DNA of 64,000 bases from Cokeromyces recurvatus (GCF_025118155.1 NW_026251396.1:1-64000); one strand, 5' to 3'; shown: positions 1-9,627, counted from the stretch's first letter. Translations and numbers: made by a program. Notes: generated by a model not told the origin, from the sequence alone.

Positions 1-157
1 TTTCGAAAAAACAAAAAATCGTTTTGTAGAGGTGAACGAGGAAAATTGAATAAAATTAGTTTGAGCCTGATTGGATAAGTATTTGTCGAGATATAAGCTA
101 TTGAAAAACGGTCGGAGCGTGAATTCGACGAAAAAAATCAATAGCGGAAAGAAAGGT
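1..157 (-). mobile_element. Remnant of the 5' end of a second LINE copy
   Basis: This stretch resembles the 5' UTR of the intact LINE at about 5255-5418. Shared blocks in the same order are ggtgaac (31-37), agtttgagc (58-66), ttgtcgaga (83-91), ttgaaaa (101-107) and aatagcggaa (140-149). Both copies run directly into the first bases of a tRNA-Ala gene. The divergence is clear, so this is a different, probably older, element of the same family, with its body lying left of the window. That it inserted first, at the same tRNA, is inference. Confidence 0.6.
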
Positions 158-172
158 GGGGGATGTAGCTCA
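158..172 (+). repeat. Target-site duplication: first 14 nt of tRNA-Ala
   Basis: The bases ggggatgtagctca match positions 1-14 of the tRNA-Ala gene at 5420 exactly, then the match stops and LINE 3' sequence starts at 173. With the copy at 5419-5433 it brackets the LINE, as expected of a target-primed insertion with a 14-15 bp duplication. The fragment has only the start of the A box and cannot encode a tRNA. Confidence 0.8.
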
Positions 173-501
173 GGCGAAAATTTATATTCTTTATTAGTTA
201 TTATGCATTCGTTTTTTTAAACATTATTGCTAACTAAGGGGAAACTAAAAAAGTGTATAAAGAAACAAATCAATTAAGACGAGAGGGTGGGACTAAAAAC
301 CCAAGAACCTCAAAAGAAAAAAGGGAAAAAAGAAAGAAGGGAAAAAGTGATAAAGAGAACAAGTGGCTACTCAATAGGCTTCAAGACCATGGACTCCCTC
401 GCATCGTGCACTAGAAGGGTTTGGCAGTGGAGGGGCGAACCAGAGGGCGGTATCCACACTATCTTTCGACCACGGGCAGGAAAGGGACAAAGGAGCAAGA
501 C

Positions 502-3500
502 TTAATTACCACCGGGGGAAGACGACAGCAACCAGACTTGACCAGGCTCAGGATCAGTTGAGTAATCCCCTTCGGGATTACACAGGGTGTCAAAGTACCA
601 AAGGATCCGACAGAGAGCAACCCAGAAAGGAGGACAAGGAGACGAACGAGAGAGAGGAAGTTGATTCAAGGCATGATCCACCAGATTAATCTGGGAATCA
701 GCCGGAAGAGGAGGCAAGGTATCCCAAAGAGAAGCAGGAACCAAAGAGCACTGTAACAAGTGACGACGAGAAGTATGGTCTAAACCACAAGCACAAGGCT
801 TGGGCTTACCAGGAAGCCAACCCATACGCCAGCGCACGAGACGAGATCTATCTGCACGAGAGGCAGGGACATGCATGATGGGATCAACCCCAAGAGACGG
901 ACGACACCCACGGATCAACACTTTATCAGTGATCTCCAAGAAAGAAGAGAACAAAGAAGAACGGTAATTGACCAACCACTTGGCCACAGCAGCATCGGAA
1001 CCACCAGAAACGGAAGCAGGCATATCTTGGACCATTCTAAGGGACCGAAGACCAGGCAAAGAGGGATTAGGCAGCGAACTGCACAAAAGGGACAAGAGAC
1101 AATCCTCAGGGAGGGAAGAGGCACGACGACAGTACTTGAGCACCAAGGTGTCAGCACGGAAGCGAAGAGAAGGCAGATTGACCAAATGGATAAACACCAT
1201 AGTGGAGGCAGCACGATGACCACCAAAGATCATCCGAAGACAAGTATCTTGGATTCGTTCAAGGGCCTTGTAGTCCTTTGACAAGAGACGAGTAATGGCT
1301 AGGCCATACTCGACCTTGGGACGCACGAAGGAGGCATAAAGCCGAGAGGAGAGCAGGAAGGAGAAACCAGAACGATTTGCACCAATGTCTCGAAGATGAG
1401 CCATAGAGGCGAGAGCACCAGGTTTACCCTTAAGCACCACAGAAGAGGAGCAGATGCCATTACGGCGGAAAGGAACACCAAGGTAGATAAACTCATCCAC
1501 TATAGGCAAGTCTTGACCATATAGCTTCAGGGGGACAAATCCAGTCGAAGTCGACGAAGGAGGGTTCAAGAGAGCACACTTGGATGGGGACCAACGGTAA
1601 CCAAGTTCCAGAGAGTGAGCCTCAGCAAGAGAGAGCATCCGTTTTACCTCACGAGCAGACCCGAAGAGAGCAACATCATCAGCATATAGCAGAAGATTAA
1701 TAGCCGTGGGAGAAGGAGCAAGAGAACCAGAAGGAGGATACGTCCAAGGATTTACCAAGGGACCAGAAGGAGAGGAAGAAAGAACTCTTGTTGTCGAAGA
1801 AGACGCAGCAGTTCGAAGAAGGGGAGCCAGAGAGTTAATGTACAAACTGTACAAATGAGGACTCAAGACTGAACCTTGAAGCACACCAGTAGATGGCCAA
1901 AAGGGAGGAGAAACAGTATTACGAAGCAATACAGAAATGGAGACATCGTCAAACATATTGGCAAGTAACGAGACAAGACCAACAGGAGCAGAAACAGACA
2001 AAAGAGAATTCCAAATCACTCTTCGATCCACAGTGTCATAAGCAGCCTTGATATCCAAGAAAGCAACTACAGGCCAGTGATGATGCACACGAAAGTACTC
2101 CTTCATAAGGTCATGCAAGCAGAGGGCCTGATCCAGAGCACTTCGTTGCGGTCGGAAACCACCTTGAGCTACGTCCAAAGGAGGAGAGACAAGAGAAAGA
2201 AAAGGAGCAAGACACATTTCAAACAACTTACGAACGATAGAAGTAACTGAGATTGGTCTGAAGTTGGACGGGACAGAAGGATCACCTTTCTTGTGAATAG
2301 GCACCACTTGAGCCTCACGCCAAAGAAGAGGGGTATAAGACCACTGGTAGCAGAGAGCGAAGAGAGGAGAGAGAACCTTTGCAAGAGGCTTCTTGATGGG
2401 TATCAGCATCTCAGCACGCAGATGGTCAGAACCAGGAGCTTTTCTACGAGGTAGACACTTAATGTGACTAATGATGTTGTCAACACGAATGACCTCAGAG
2501 AAACCATCGTCATCAATAGCCATAAGATCACCAGGAGAGGAGCCAGAGTTACCACAAGAGGGTAAAGAGACAGAAAAGGGAAGAGAGTCAGGACTAACCT
2601 CAAGAGTAGGAGGACGAACAGAAGGAAGGGACGAACCAGAGTAAACAGAAGCAAGGTGGTCCCGCAAAGCGATTGCACCTGCCGAGTCACCATCCGGATG
2701 GACAAAGCCAGATTGTCGTTGCCTACGAGATTTGATCCGCTTTACCTTAGGAAGGACCACGGTACCAAAGTCATCTTTCTCGAGGGAGTCACAGAAAGCA
2801 CGCCAAGAGACTTGTTTAGCCCGACGAAGGTCTTGCTTAAACTTTGCATGAGCTTCAACATGCATATTCCACCAGTAGATCTTGTCCATGGCACTACGAG
2901 AGTGTTTCCACCGACGATAATACCGTTCACGACGATCAGCAGCTTCTTGGAGGTCAGGAGTCCAGAACTTCTTCCAATGGGCCGGCCGTTGAGCACGAGC
3001 ACCAACTGATTGATCCAGAGCCGTGTAAATGGCATCATTGAGCCGTTGATTGATGGCATCAATATCTGGGCGAGAACGGGGAGGAGAGGACACAAGAGCA
3101 CGAAGATCTTGGACTAAAGAAAAGGCTAAAGAAGCAAACTTGTGATAGAAGAGATCACAGACATCAGGTTCTTTTAACCGGGACAGATTCCAGCAGCGAC
3201 GAAAGCTTGACAAAGAAGCAGAAGAGGTAGTAGGGGAGGGATGAACCACAGAGGCTTGAGGAGGACAGTACTCAAAGGATAGAGACATAAGCTTATGGTC
3301 AGAGCCCAAAGACAGATCTGAAGCCACCGTTAAAGAAGCAGAAGGGAGAGAAGCATCATAGGGCACCAAGTTAGTGATAAAGTAGTCTACTATACTACTA
3401 ACAGGACGACCACGACGAAAGTCAACAAGAGTGGGCACACCAAAGGACAAGTGTCGATTCAAGATGGACAAGTTGTTATCCATGCACCAGTCAAGAACCG

Positions 3501-4080
3501 TGGCACCACGAGAGTTAGAACCAGAGTCACCAGTAATATCACCAAGACGGGCATTGAGATCACCACATATGATGGTATCATGGGACAGAGGAAGAGAAGA
3601 AAGCACTGAAGACACATCCGAACATCTCATTGTAGGCTGGTCAGGCGGGAGATACAAGCAAATCAGACGCAAATGGCGACCAAGTTGAATACCAAGTGCG
3701 AACTGATTACCAGGGAGAGGTACTTCAAATGCGGGAAGAGGACAAGAAGGATTAACAAGACAACAGATACCTTGAGAGCCACGATAATCACCAGAGACTG
3801 GGACACCAGGAAGATGGAATTGTTGCCAAGTTGTTGGGAGACGACAAGGAGGGAGAAGCCAAGTTTCAGTGATAAACACCACAGAAAAGGACTGACAGAA
3901 ACGGAGGACATCATCTATCGTTGATTCCCGAAGACCGCGAGCGTTCCACAGGCCGATAGTGAGTGGGATGGAGGAGGAGGCGGAAGAAGAGAAAGAAGGA
4001 GACAAAGGAGAGGAATGGGAGACAAGAAAAGGAGAGGAGTCAGGAAAGGCATTATTAAGAGGAGTGGTTGACGCACTCAT
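502..4080 (-). CDS. LINE ORF2: AP-like endonuclease and reverse transcriptase
   Basis: The product of 1192 residues nicks target DNA and copies the element RNA onto the nick. The endonuclease domain covers about 40-270, with WNARG (45-49), E72 in the TETW block, GDLNA (173-177), VDYF (231-234) and SDH (260-262). The reverse transcriptase covers about 585-850, with the NFRPI block (606-610), FLDIKAAYD (674-682), GVLQGSVLSP (732-741) and the catalytic YADD (799-802). A spacer of about 45 residues separates the QGS motif from YADD. A C-terminal CAC...HLLQC motif (about 1096-1111) resembles the zinc knuckle of many LINEs. No stops or frameshifts were seen. The start ATG shares one base with the ORF1 stop. 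Confidence 0.95.
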   Translation of the reverse strand: MSASTTPLNNAFPDSSPFLVSHSSPLSPSFSSSASSSIPLTIGLWNARGLRESTIDDVLRFCQSFSVVFITETWLLPPCRLPTTWQQFHLPGVPVSGDYRGSQGICCLVNPSCPLPAFEVPLPGNQFALGIQLGRHLRLICLYLPPDQPTMRCSDVSSVLSSLPLSHDTIICGDLNARLGDITGDSGSNSRGATVLDWCMDNNLSILNRHLSFGVPTLVDFRRGRPVSSIVDYFITNLVPYDASLPSASLTVASDLSLGSDHKLMSLSFEYCPPQASVVHPSPTTSSASLSSFRRCWNLSRLKEPDVCDLFYHKFASLAFSLVQDLRALVSSPPRSRPDIDAINQRLNDAIYTALDQSVGARAQRPAHWKKFWTPDLQEAADRRERYYRRWKHSRSAMDKIYWWNMHVEAHAKFKQDLRRAKQVSWRAFCDSLEKDDFGTVVLPKVKRIKSRRQRQSGFVHPDGDSAGAIALRDHLASVYSGSSLPSVRPPTLEVSPDSLPFSVSLPSCGNSGSSPGDLMAIDDDGFSEVIRVDNIISHIKCLPRRKAPGSDHLRAEMLIPIKKPLAKVLSPLFALCYQWSYTPLLWREAQVVPIHKKGDPSVPSNFRPISVTSIVRKLFEMCLAPFLSLVSPPLDVAQGGFRPQRSALDQALCLHDLMKEYFRVHHHWPVVAFLDIKAAYDTVDRRVIWNSLLSVSAPVGLVSLLANMFDDVSISVLLRNTVSPPFWPSTGVLQGSVLSPHLYSLYINSLAPLLRTAASSSTTRVLSSSPSGPLVNPWTYPPSGSLAPSPTAINLLLYADDVALFGSAREVKRMLSLAEAHSLELGYRWSPSKCALLNPPSSTSTGFVPLKLYGQDLPIVDEFIYLGVPFRRNGICSSSVVLKGKPGALASMAHLRDIGANRSGFSFLLSSRLYASFVRPKVEYGLAITRLLSKDYKALERIQDTCLRMIFGGHRAASTMVFIHLVNLPSLRFRADTLVLKYCRRASSLPEDCLLSLLCSSLPNPSLPGLRSLRMVQDMPASVSGGSDAAVAKWLVNYRSSLFSSFLEITDKVLIRGCRPSLGVDPIMHVPASRADRSRLVRWRMGWLPGKPKPCACGLDHTSRRHLLQCSLVPASLWDTLPPLPADSQINLVDHALNQLPLSRSSPCPPFWVALCRILWYFDTLCNPEGDYSTDPEPGQVWLLSSSPGGN

Positions 4081-5024
4081 TAATAATCCTCGAGCATTTC
4101 GGTGTCAGTAGGACCAGCAGCAAGAGAAGAGACAGAAAAGGAATCCACATCATCCCAGGAAGCAAGAGCATTACGGGGAGCCAGAGAAGGTAAGTCCTCT
4201 TCAGAGATCCAACCTTGATTCAGGTACTCACGAGCAACGGGAGCAAACAAGGGGGCACGGTACTTAGCCAAGTACTGAAGAGACAAGATAGAACGTTGGT
4301 TCTGGAGGCGAAGAGCAACGTCCGAACGAGAGGAGACATCCAAAGACTTGTACTTTGGGTCAGCAACATGAACAGGGTCCAAAGGATCAAAGTTTTTGAT
4401 GACGGAGACCTTGGCAGTGGACAAGAGTTGCTCAAACTCTTCTTGGAAACCCCTATGGATCAACAAGCCAATTATGTTGCGGGCAGGGAACGAGACGTCA
4501 ATGATACGGCGAGGTTCGGCGCCGAGGAGACGGAGATTACGCCTTACTTCAGTCTTGGTGAATCGGCGGGAGCGGTTAATGTACACAGTTGTGTACCCAG
4601 TAGGACCTGTGACTTCATTGAAGCCACGTACAATAGCTTCACGGTGCTTAGGTGACGCCTTCTTAACCTTAGGAGTCTTTGGAGAACTCTTTGGGGCCTT
4701 TGGGGCACGGGCGGCAACAGTACTCCACATAGAGGCAGCAGTACCTTGGGCGGCAGGCAAGGCGGCAGGGGCGGCAGGGACTCCAGCGGGGGCTCCAGCG
4801 GGGGCTCCAGTGGGGGCAGCGGGACTGACCGAGGCTTCAGCCAGGCGGGCACGGAGGGCAGCATTTTCACGCTCTAGGTCTTGATTCTTGCTCTTTAATG
4901 AGGAAATTTGCTCCTCCATAGCAGCGAAACGTTCCATAAGTTTGTCATGCTCACTTACCCTTGCTGTTAGTACAGCAATTTGATTCATGATGGATGAGAT
5001 GTCAACATTAGTGTTCATGCTCAT
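4080..5024 (-). CDS. LINE ORF1: coiled-coil RNA-binding protein
   Basis: I place the start at the ATG at 5024 (MSMNTN), giving 314 residues. The frame is open another 123 codons upstream, but that part lies in the repeated 5' UTR and looks non-coding. Residues about 12-65 form a heptad-like coiled coil (MEEQISSLKSKN, ERENAALRARL). An Ala/Pro/Gly-rich linker and a basic Lys/Pro stretch follow, then a region beginning GYTTVYINRSRRF that looks RRM-like. No CCHC knuckle is present. LINE ORF1 proteins coat the element RNA as multimers; the role here is inferred from position and domain order. Confidence 0.85.
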   Translation of the reverse strand: MSMNTNVDISSIMNQIAVLTARVSEHDKLMERFAAMEEQISSLKSKNQDLERENAALRARLAEASVSPAAPTGAPAGAPAGVPAAPAALPAAQGTAASMWSTVAARAPKAPKSSPKTPKVKKASPKHREAIVRGFNEVTGPTGYTTVYINRSRRFTKTEVRRNLRLLGAEPRRIIDVSFPARNIIGLLIHRGFQEEFEQLLSTAKVSVIKNFDPLDPVHVADPKYKSLDVSSRSDVALRLQNQRSILSLQYLAKYRAPLFAPVAREYLNQGWISEEDLPSLAPRNALASWDDVDSFSVSSLAAGPTDTEMLEDY

Positions 5025-5418
5025 TTCGTTAATGGTGATTACGCAATTCCAATAATTAAAATTAAGAAATGGGCAGATGTTAACCGATTGACTTGAAATT
5101 GATATATATGATGCAGAAAAATTCAAGCTTTTTAAATTTGCAAAGATGTGGCTTGTGCGATGTCTAGTTCTCGAGATATTACGCGTCAAAGAGAAAAATA
5201 ACGTAAAATGTCGAGAAATGAATGTGAAAAAAGTGAACAAAAAGTGGTCGGATCGAAATAAAAAAAATTCAGTAGGTGAACCTTTTAAATATCTTTCGAA
5301 TGGTGCTAGTTTGAGCGATGGATGACTTCTAGTTGTCGAGAAATAACGTGTTGAAAATCGACTTTTTATTAATCTGGGTTTAAAAACAACCAAAAAAATA
5401 AATAGCGGAAAAAAGGGG
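5025..5418 (-). promoter_or_regulatory. LINE 5' UTR with internal repeats
   Basis: Two diverged copies of a block are visible about 167 bp apart: tgcgatgtctagttctcgag (from about 5154) and gagcgatggatgacttctag followed by ttgtcgaga (from about 5313). Related sequence occurs at 58-110. LINE 5' UTRs often carry the internal promoter, and repeated promoter monomers are known from some animal L1s. Promoter activity here is inference. Confidence 0.5.
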
Positions 5419-5419
5419 G

Positions 5420-5492
5420 GGGGATGTAGCTCAAATGGTAGAGCGCTCGCTTAGCATGCGAGAGGCACTGGGATCGACGCCCAGCTTCTCCA
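5420..5492 (+). tRNA. tRNA-Ala (anticodon AGC)
   Basis: The 73 nt fold as a cloverleaf: acceptor stem from ggggatg, D arm gctc/gagc, anticodon stem ctcgc/gcgag with loop ttagcat (anticodon AGC at 5453-5455), T stem ctggg/cccag, discriminator A at 5492. The A box (tagctcaaatgg, 5427-5438) and B box (ggatcgacgcc, 5471-5481) are intact. There is no intron and no encoded CCA. One U-U mismatch occurs in the acceptor stem (positions 6 and 67). Its first 14 nt are also the right target duplication of the LINE, so everything upstream of the gene is now LINE sequence. Confidence 0.95.
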
Positions 5493-5506
5493 ACTTTATT
5501 TCTTTC

Positions 5507-5511
5507 TTTTT
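5507..5511 (+). terminator. Pol III terminator of tRNA-Ala
   Basis: A run of five T residues lies 14 nt beyond the tRNA 3' end, inside a pyrimidine-rich stretch. Runs of four or more T end RNA polymerase III transcripts. Confidence 0.7.
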
Positions 5512-5708
5512 CTTTTAACAATAATTTTTTAATCTTTAAAATATTTTTTTATTTTTTTTTATTTTTTAATAATATTAGCCTTTTTTTTTTTTTTTTATGT
5601 GTTTTATTCATTATTGGAATATAAGCTTAATTATTATTAGGTGAACGATCATTATGTTGAATTTACAATTAATTAAAATAATTATGTTAAGTATTTAATT
5701 AATCATAA

Positions 5709-5861
5709 TATAAATGACAGCAGCATCATTGTATTATTATTAACACAGAGGAAATTCTAGTTAATAGCCTGTGTTATGAACATAAAAAAAATAATAATAA
5801 TTAAATAAATAGAATAAAAGAAAAGAAAATAAATAAGACGATGATGCTGCTGTCATTTATA
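5709..5861. repeat. Nested inverted repeat (hairpin or MITE-like)
   Basis: A perfect 21 bp arm at 5709-5729 (core aatgacagcagcatcat) is repeated inverted at 5841-5861, 111 bp apart. Inside lies a second pair, taacacag (5741-5748) and ctgtgtta (5769-5776). The arms are less AT-rich than their surroundings. It could be a short non-autonomous transposon, a structured RNA, or a cruciform site. No gene is visible around it (5500-6800). Confidence 0.65.
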
Positions 5862-6819
5862 TAATTCTGTATATTACTATTAATATTATCACGTTGAGTA
5901 AATATTATAAAATTTATTCACTTCCAATTATCTAGACACAAGTCAACAAGAAACTTCATGTTAGTTTTAGAATATTTATTTATTTAGTTTAATTCTTAAT
6001 AAAAGATTTGTATTGTCTTAGATTAAATAATAATAATAAAATGAAGAGAGAAAATATTAAAGATATTAGGAACTTATACTTCAAACCGAACAATAATAAT
6101 TTATTGTTATTATTATTACAAACTTAATACAAATTATTACATAATTATAGCATATAATAGATAGTTCGCAGATCAGTTATTCAAATCAATTAGACGTACA
6201 CATTTAAATACCAATGCTGTCTTCTAACTTATAGTCTTTAACAATTTTTTTTCTTTATCTGCTGTAAGTCTTTTTTTTTTTTGCAGTTTCTAATATAATC
6301 TATACCACCACACATATCACTAAAATCTATCTTCTATTATTTTTTTATAGTAACGTTTAGAAAAAGAAGAAGATTATTGATAATAATAAGGTGAAGCATC
6401 TTAAAAAAAAAAAGAAATAAAATAAAAATAAAAGATAGACCATAGCTGTATCTTGAACGTGTAATTTCAAAGTAGTTATTACTATACCCTTTGGAGCAAA
6501 CATTTCTAATACTATAGATTTATAGTATGGATATATAATTCGTGCTCGAAAAAAAAATGTTTGAACCTAATACTCGATATGAACTAAATCAAATTCTCGC
6601 AAACTCTTATTTTGCCTGCACTATACTTCGTTCTTTTTCCATCCACATAACAATAATTTGTTAGGTTAAATTTGTTCATTATATAAAGATATATTTTTTT
6701 TAATAAAATAAAATTATTTTCACTTGTGCCAGTGTCTTACGATTTATTTTGCCTACTTATATTCTTATATTATTAGACAACTTTTTTTTTCGTGAATTCA
6801 AACTGCTATTTGGTCGAAC

Positions 6820-7130
6820 ATGGTTAATCCTAAAACAACTCCTGCTTTTGATAATCCTATAAGTTCTACCAAGGTTAAGAACACTAAGGGACAGAAAATA
6901 AAGGATAATGTTGAGGAAGTGATAAAGAATTAATAATAATCTACGTTTGATCTACCTTCATTTGAAAGGATAGACACAGATGACGAGTAAAACACCTCTG
7001 CTATCACAAAAAAAAAAAAAAAAAAGCATCCTGCTTCTGATTCTTCTCTCACTATAGTTAAAAAAAAATCTATGACTTTCAACTCTATAACTAACTTATA
7101 CAAGGAAAAAATAAACATCCATATGATAAA
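6820..7130 (+). pseudogene. Possible decayed coding fragment
   Basis: From the ATG at 6820 a frame runs for 37 codons (MVNPKTTPAF...) and stops. Lys/Ser-rich peptide-like sequence continues in other frames (FDLPSFERIDTDDE, HPASDSSLTIV). Base composition is more coding-like than the flanks. I do not recognise it. It may be a decayed gag-like N-terminus, since a Ty3 integrase remnant follows on the same strand. Confidence 0.25.
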
Positions 7131-7632
7131 GTTGAAACTGTGATGGTATAATTTAAAGATTAAATAAAAAGAAAAGAAAAAGGAAAAAAAAAAAGAAAGA
7201 GAAAGAAAACAAAAGGAAGTATAGTTTGAGACTGTTTATTCAATGTAAAGAAAAAAAAATTATAATAAAAGAATTAAAGATAAAGATTATTTCATGTCTA
7301 GATAACTATTCGTATTTATACCAATGGATTCTGAACCAAAGAAATAGAAATAACTATATATATAAAAAAAAAAGGATAAATCATAAAACAGTGTTAGTAT
7401 TCAGATATACATTGTGTTGATTCAAGCTACTGATTTATATGGATTATCTATTGCGTGTTATAATAATCTGATTAAGCTTTAGATAAAAAAAAATAATTGT
7501 ATGATTTGAGTATATGTTCTTGATGTCTTATACATTTTTATTTTATTGGATCAAAGACGACCTCAATCCTTTATCAAAGTTATAAAAAATAAATATTTAG
7601 GAATGATACGATATCTTATTTAGTTGATACAT

Positions 7633-7795
7633 TTAGATGATTGAATGTCATTAAGTTTTATGTTGTTTACATGATGTTATATACAGTCAGATATAATATC
7701 TTTTGTTATATATTCAGGCTTATAGTTTATCCTGTAATATGTAATTTATCTTTTATAATATTATTTATGATTATATTCAGAGCTTGTTATATAAC
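7633..7795. repeat. Dispersed repeat R2, copy 1
   Basis: About 160 bp align in the same orientation with 21193-21345. Shared blocks include gattgaatgtca, agtttatcct, atcttttataatatta and cagagcttgtt. At the second site it lies just beyond the 3' end of a decayed family gene, so it may be a piece of that gene type or a separate repeat. Confidence 0.65.
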
Positions 7796-7814
7796 AGATA
7801 TATCTAAACTGTAA

Positions 7815-8730
7815 AATTAGCTTTGACAAAGGCAGTTGAAGGTGTACTGGACATGAATGAAATTTGTTTGCTCCCGGCGTACAGTTAGCTATGAATAATA
7901 AAGTAAAAAAAAAAAAAAGATTGAATATGCCTCCATTTAATTTAATGTTTGACCATAAAAATGAATCCTTTTAAAGATTACAGTAAGATAAAGATAAAAA
8001 TAATAAAACCATAAGATATAAGCAATTAACAGATTGAATAGATCATATATCAGAAGTGGTATTTCTCCTATAAAGGGTATAATTAACAAATATATAAATG
8101 ACATGAAAGAAAAGTACGTTAAATAAATAAAAAAAAACGTTATTAAAGATTTCAAACCTGGTACATAAGTAATAATCAAAATACCAACTCTAAAAGGATT
8201 CTTAACACCATGTTACGAAGCTCCTACTCTGTTGTACGCAAAACAAGAGGTGGTTATTATGTACTTTAAGATATGAAACTAGATTTTAATATCCAGAAAT
8301 TATTCAAGATTGTATTGACAATAATAATAAGAATGAAGACATATATGATATAGAAGGTATATTAGATCATAAGGGTACCTGTAAAAGACATAAAGTACAA
8401 AGAATGAAGATTCTTGGGTACCCCTAATCAAATCGTACATAAATTTACTATCAAAACATATTGGAGACGTAAATTATGGAAAGATTATAAATTCTATAAA
8501 AATAGTAGACATTTAAATTACACAGATACTATTAAGAATTTTCATAAAATTGATAAGTCTATTAAAGCGCTACAAAACTATAATGAATATTCGAAACAGG
8601 TACCTGAATTACAGCAAAAAACAAAATTAAAGATCAATGATAAATCCTTAAAGGATACAACTATTAAAAGACGCAGTAAATGGTTATATACAAGGAACAA
8701 CAATAAATAATTGAACGTTATCTCAACCTA
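7815..8730 (+). pseudogene. Decayed Ty3/Gypsy integrase C-terminus with chromodomain
   Basis: Reading across several frames gives, in order, pieces typical of a chromovirus polyprotein: QLAMNNKV, PFNLMFDHK, MNPFKDY, FKPGTYVIIKIPTLKG, VVRKTRGGYYVL (about 8231-8266), IYDIEGILDHKG and FTIKTYWRRK (about 8445-8475). The last two are the first strand and closing helix of an integrase-fused chromodomain. Multiple stops and frameshifts kill it. Reverse transcriptase, RNase H and gag are not recognisable upstream. The final stretch (8414-8710) stays open for 98 codons. Confidence 0.8.
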
Positions 8731-9033
8731 GTAGAGGGTAAAGTTTGATTGTACATAACATATACAAATATATTTTTTTTCTAATTAAACTACTCTCACT
8801 TACGCCTATGTCTCCGGAATTTATTTTTTCTTATATTTTAAACTATATAATACAATATATAGTTTATTTTGATCATTACTTTAATGTACTGTAGTCATAT
8901 ATTACATATAATTCTATTACTTACATTTTAACTGTTATATTACATATCTAAGCATAATTAATTGTATTATACACCATATAATATTTGGTGCTGGCAATAA
9001 TAAACTTGCATCGTCTTTTTTCTATCATTCATA

Positions 9034-9376
9034 ATATTAATTTAGTCTAATATTAATAATTGTTCATTGTTCATATAGTATATATATGCTCTAAGATAAC
9101 ATAAAATATCATAATATAACGTATCATATCATATCATATCATAACATAATATAATATAATATAATACAATACAATACAACATAATACAACATAGTAAGCT
9201 CTATTCCTCTATTTTAACAACCTGTCCTTTGCAATCTTATTCTATCTTGTCTTATTTTAGTTTTATTTTATTTTATTTTTTTTTTTTTTTCTCTCTCTCT
9301 TCCTTCTTCTTCTACCTTCCTTCCTTCCTTCATTCATTCTTTCCTTCCTTCTATATTAAGTTAAATTTGGGGCGGA
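9034..9376 (+). repeat. Direct repeat R1, copy 1
   Basis: This matches 11746-12110 in the same orientation: tttagtctaat, tgttcatt, atatgctc-aagata, runs of ataat/atcat, ctctattcctctatttt, caatcttattctatcttgtc, a pyrimidine tract, and a shared end at ttaagttaaatttggggcgg. Beyond that end the copies differ. It sits about 300 bp after the Ty3 remnant, so it could be part of its 3' LTR, with the second copy a solo LTR. That reading is inference. Confidence 0.7.
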
Positions 9377-9627
9377 TACTTGTCTTTTGAAAAGTGTTTA
9401 AAAGTAGTTTAATAAATTTAAACTAATATTGATCTTTTGGTAACTCATCTTTACTTTAAATTTACTATTTGAATTAAGAAGATTGATGAATTTAATTATA
9501 TTAAGTGAAAGGAAAGACAGTATGTAAGAAGTCTTTATTATGATTACTATTATTATGTATGAGTATACTGATAAAGATAATTCAAGAATGATTTTTATAA
9601 GCTTAATTTATTTTGAACAAAATATTA

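Larger units (their letters stand above)
173..5418 (-). mobile_element. Full-length non-LTR (LINE) retrotransposon
   Basis: The element reads right to left: a 5' UTR (5418-5025), ORF1, ORF2 and a ~330 bp 3' UTR (501-173). Both ORFs are open, so it looks young and possibly competent. There is no long poly-A tail; near the 3' end the minus strand carries aataaag about 20 bases before the duplication. ORF2 with an endonuclease/exonuclease/phosphatase-fold nuclease, a reverse transcriptase and a C-terminal Cys/His motif is the usual LINE layout. It may relate to the Grem-LINE1 elements reported from Mucor pericentromeres, but that link is from memory and unverified. Confidence 0.92.

Noticed and set aside
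5025..5393. N-terminal extension of LINE ORF1 by 123 codons
   Set aside because: It covers the repeated 5' UTR, has no conserved pattern, and a good ATG with a coiled coil immediately after lies at 5024.
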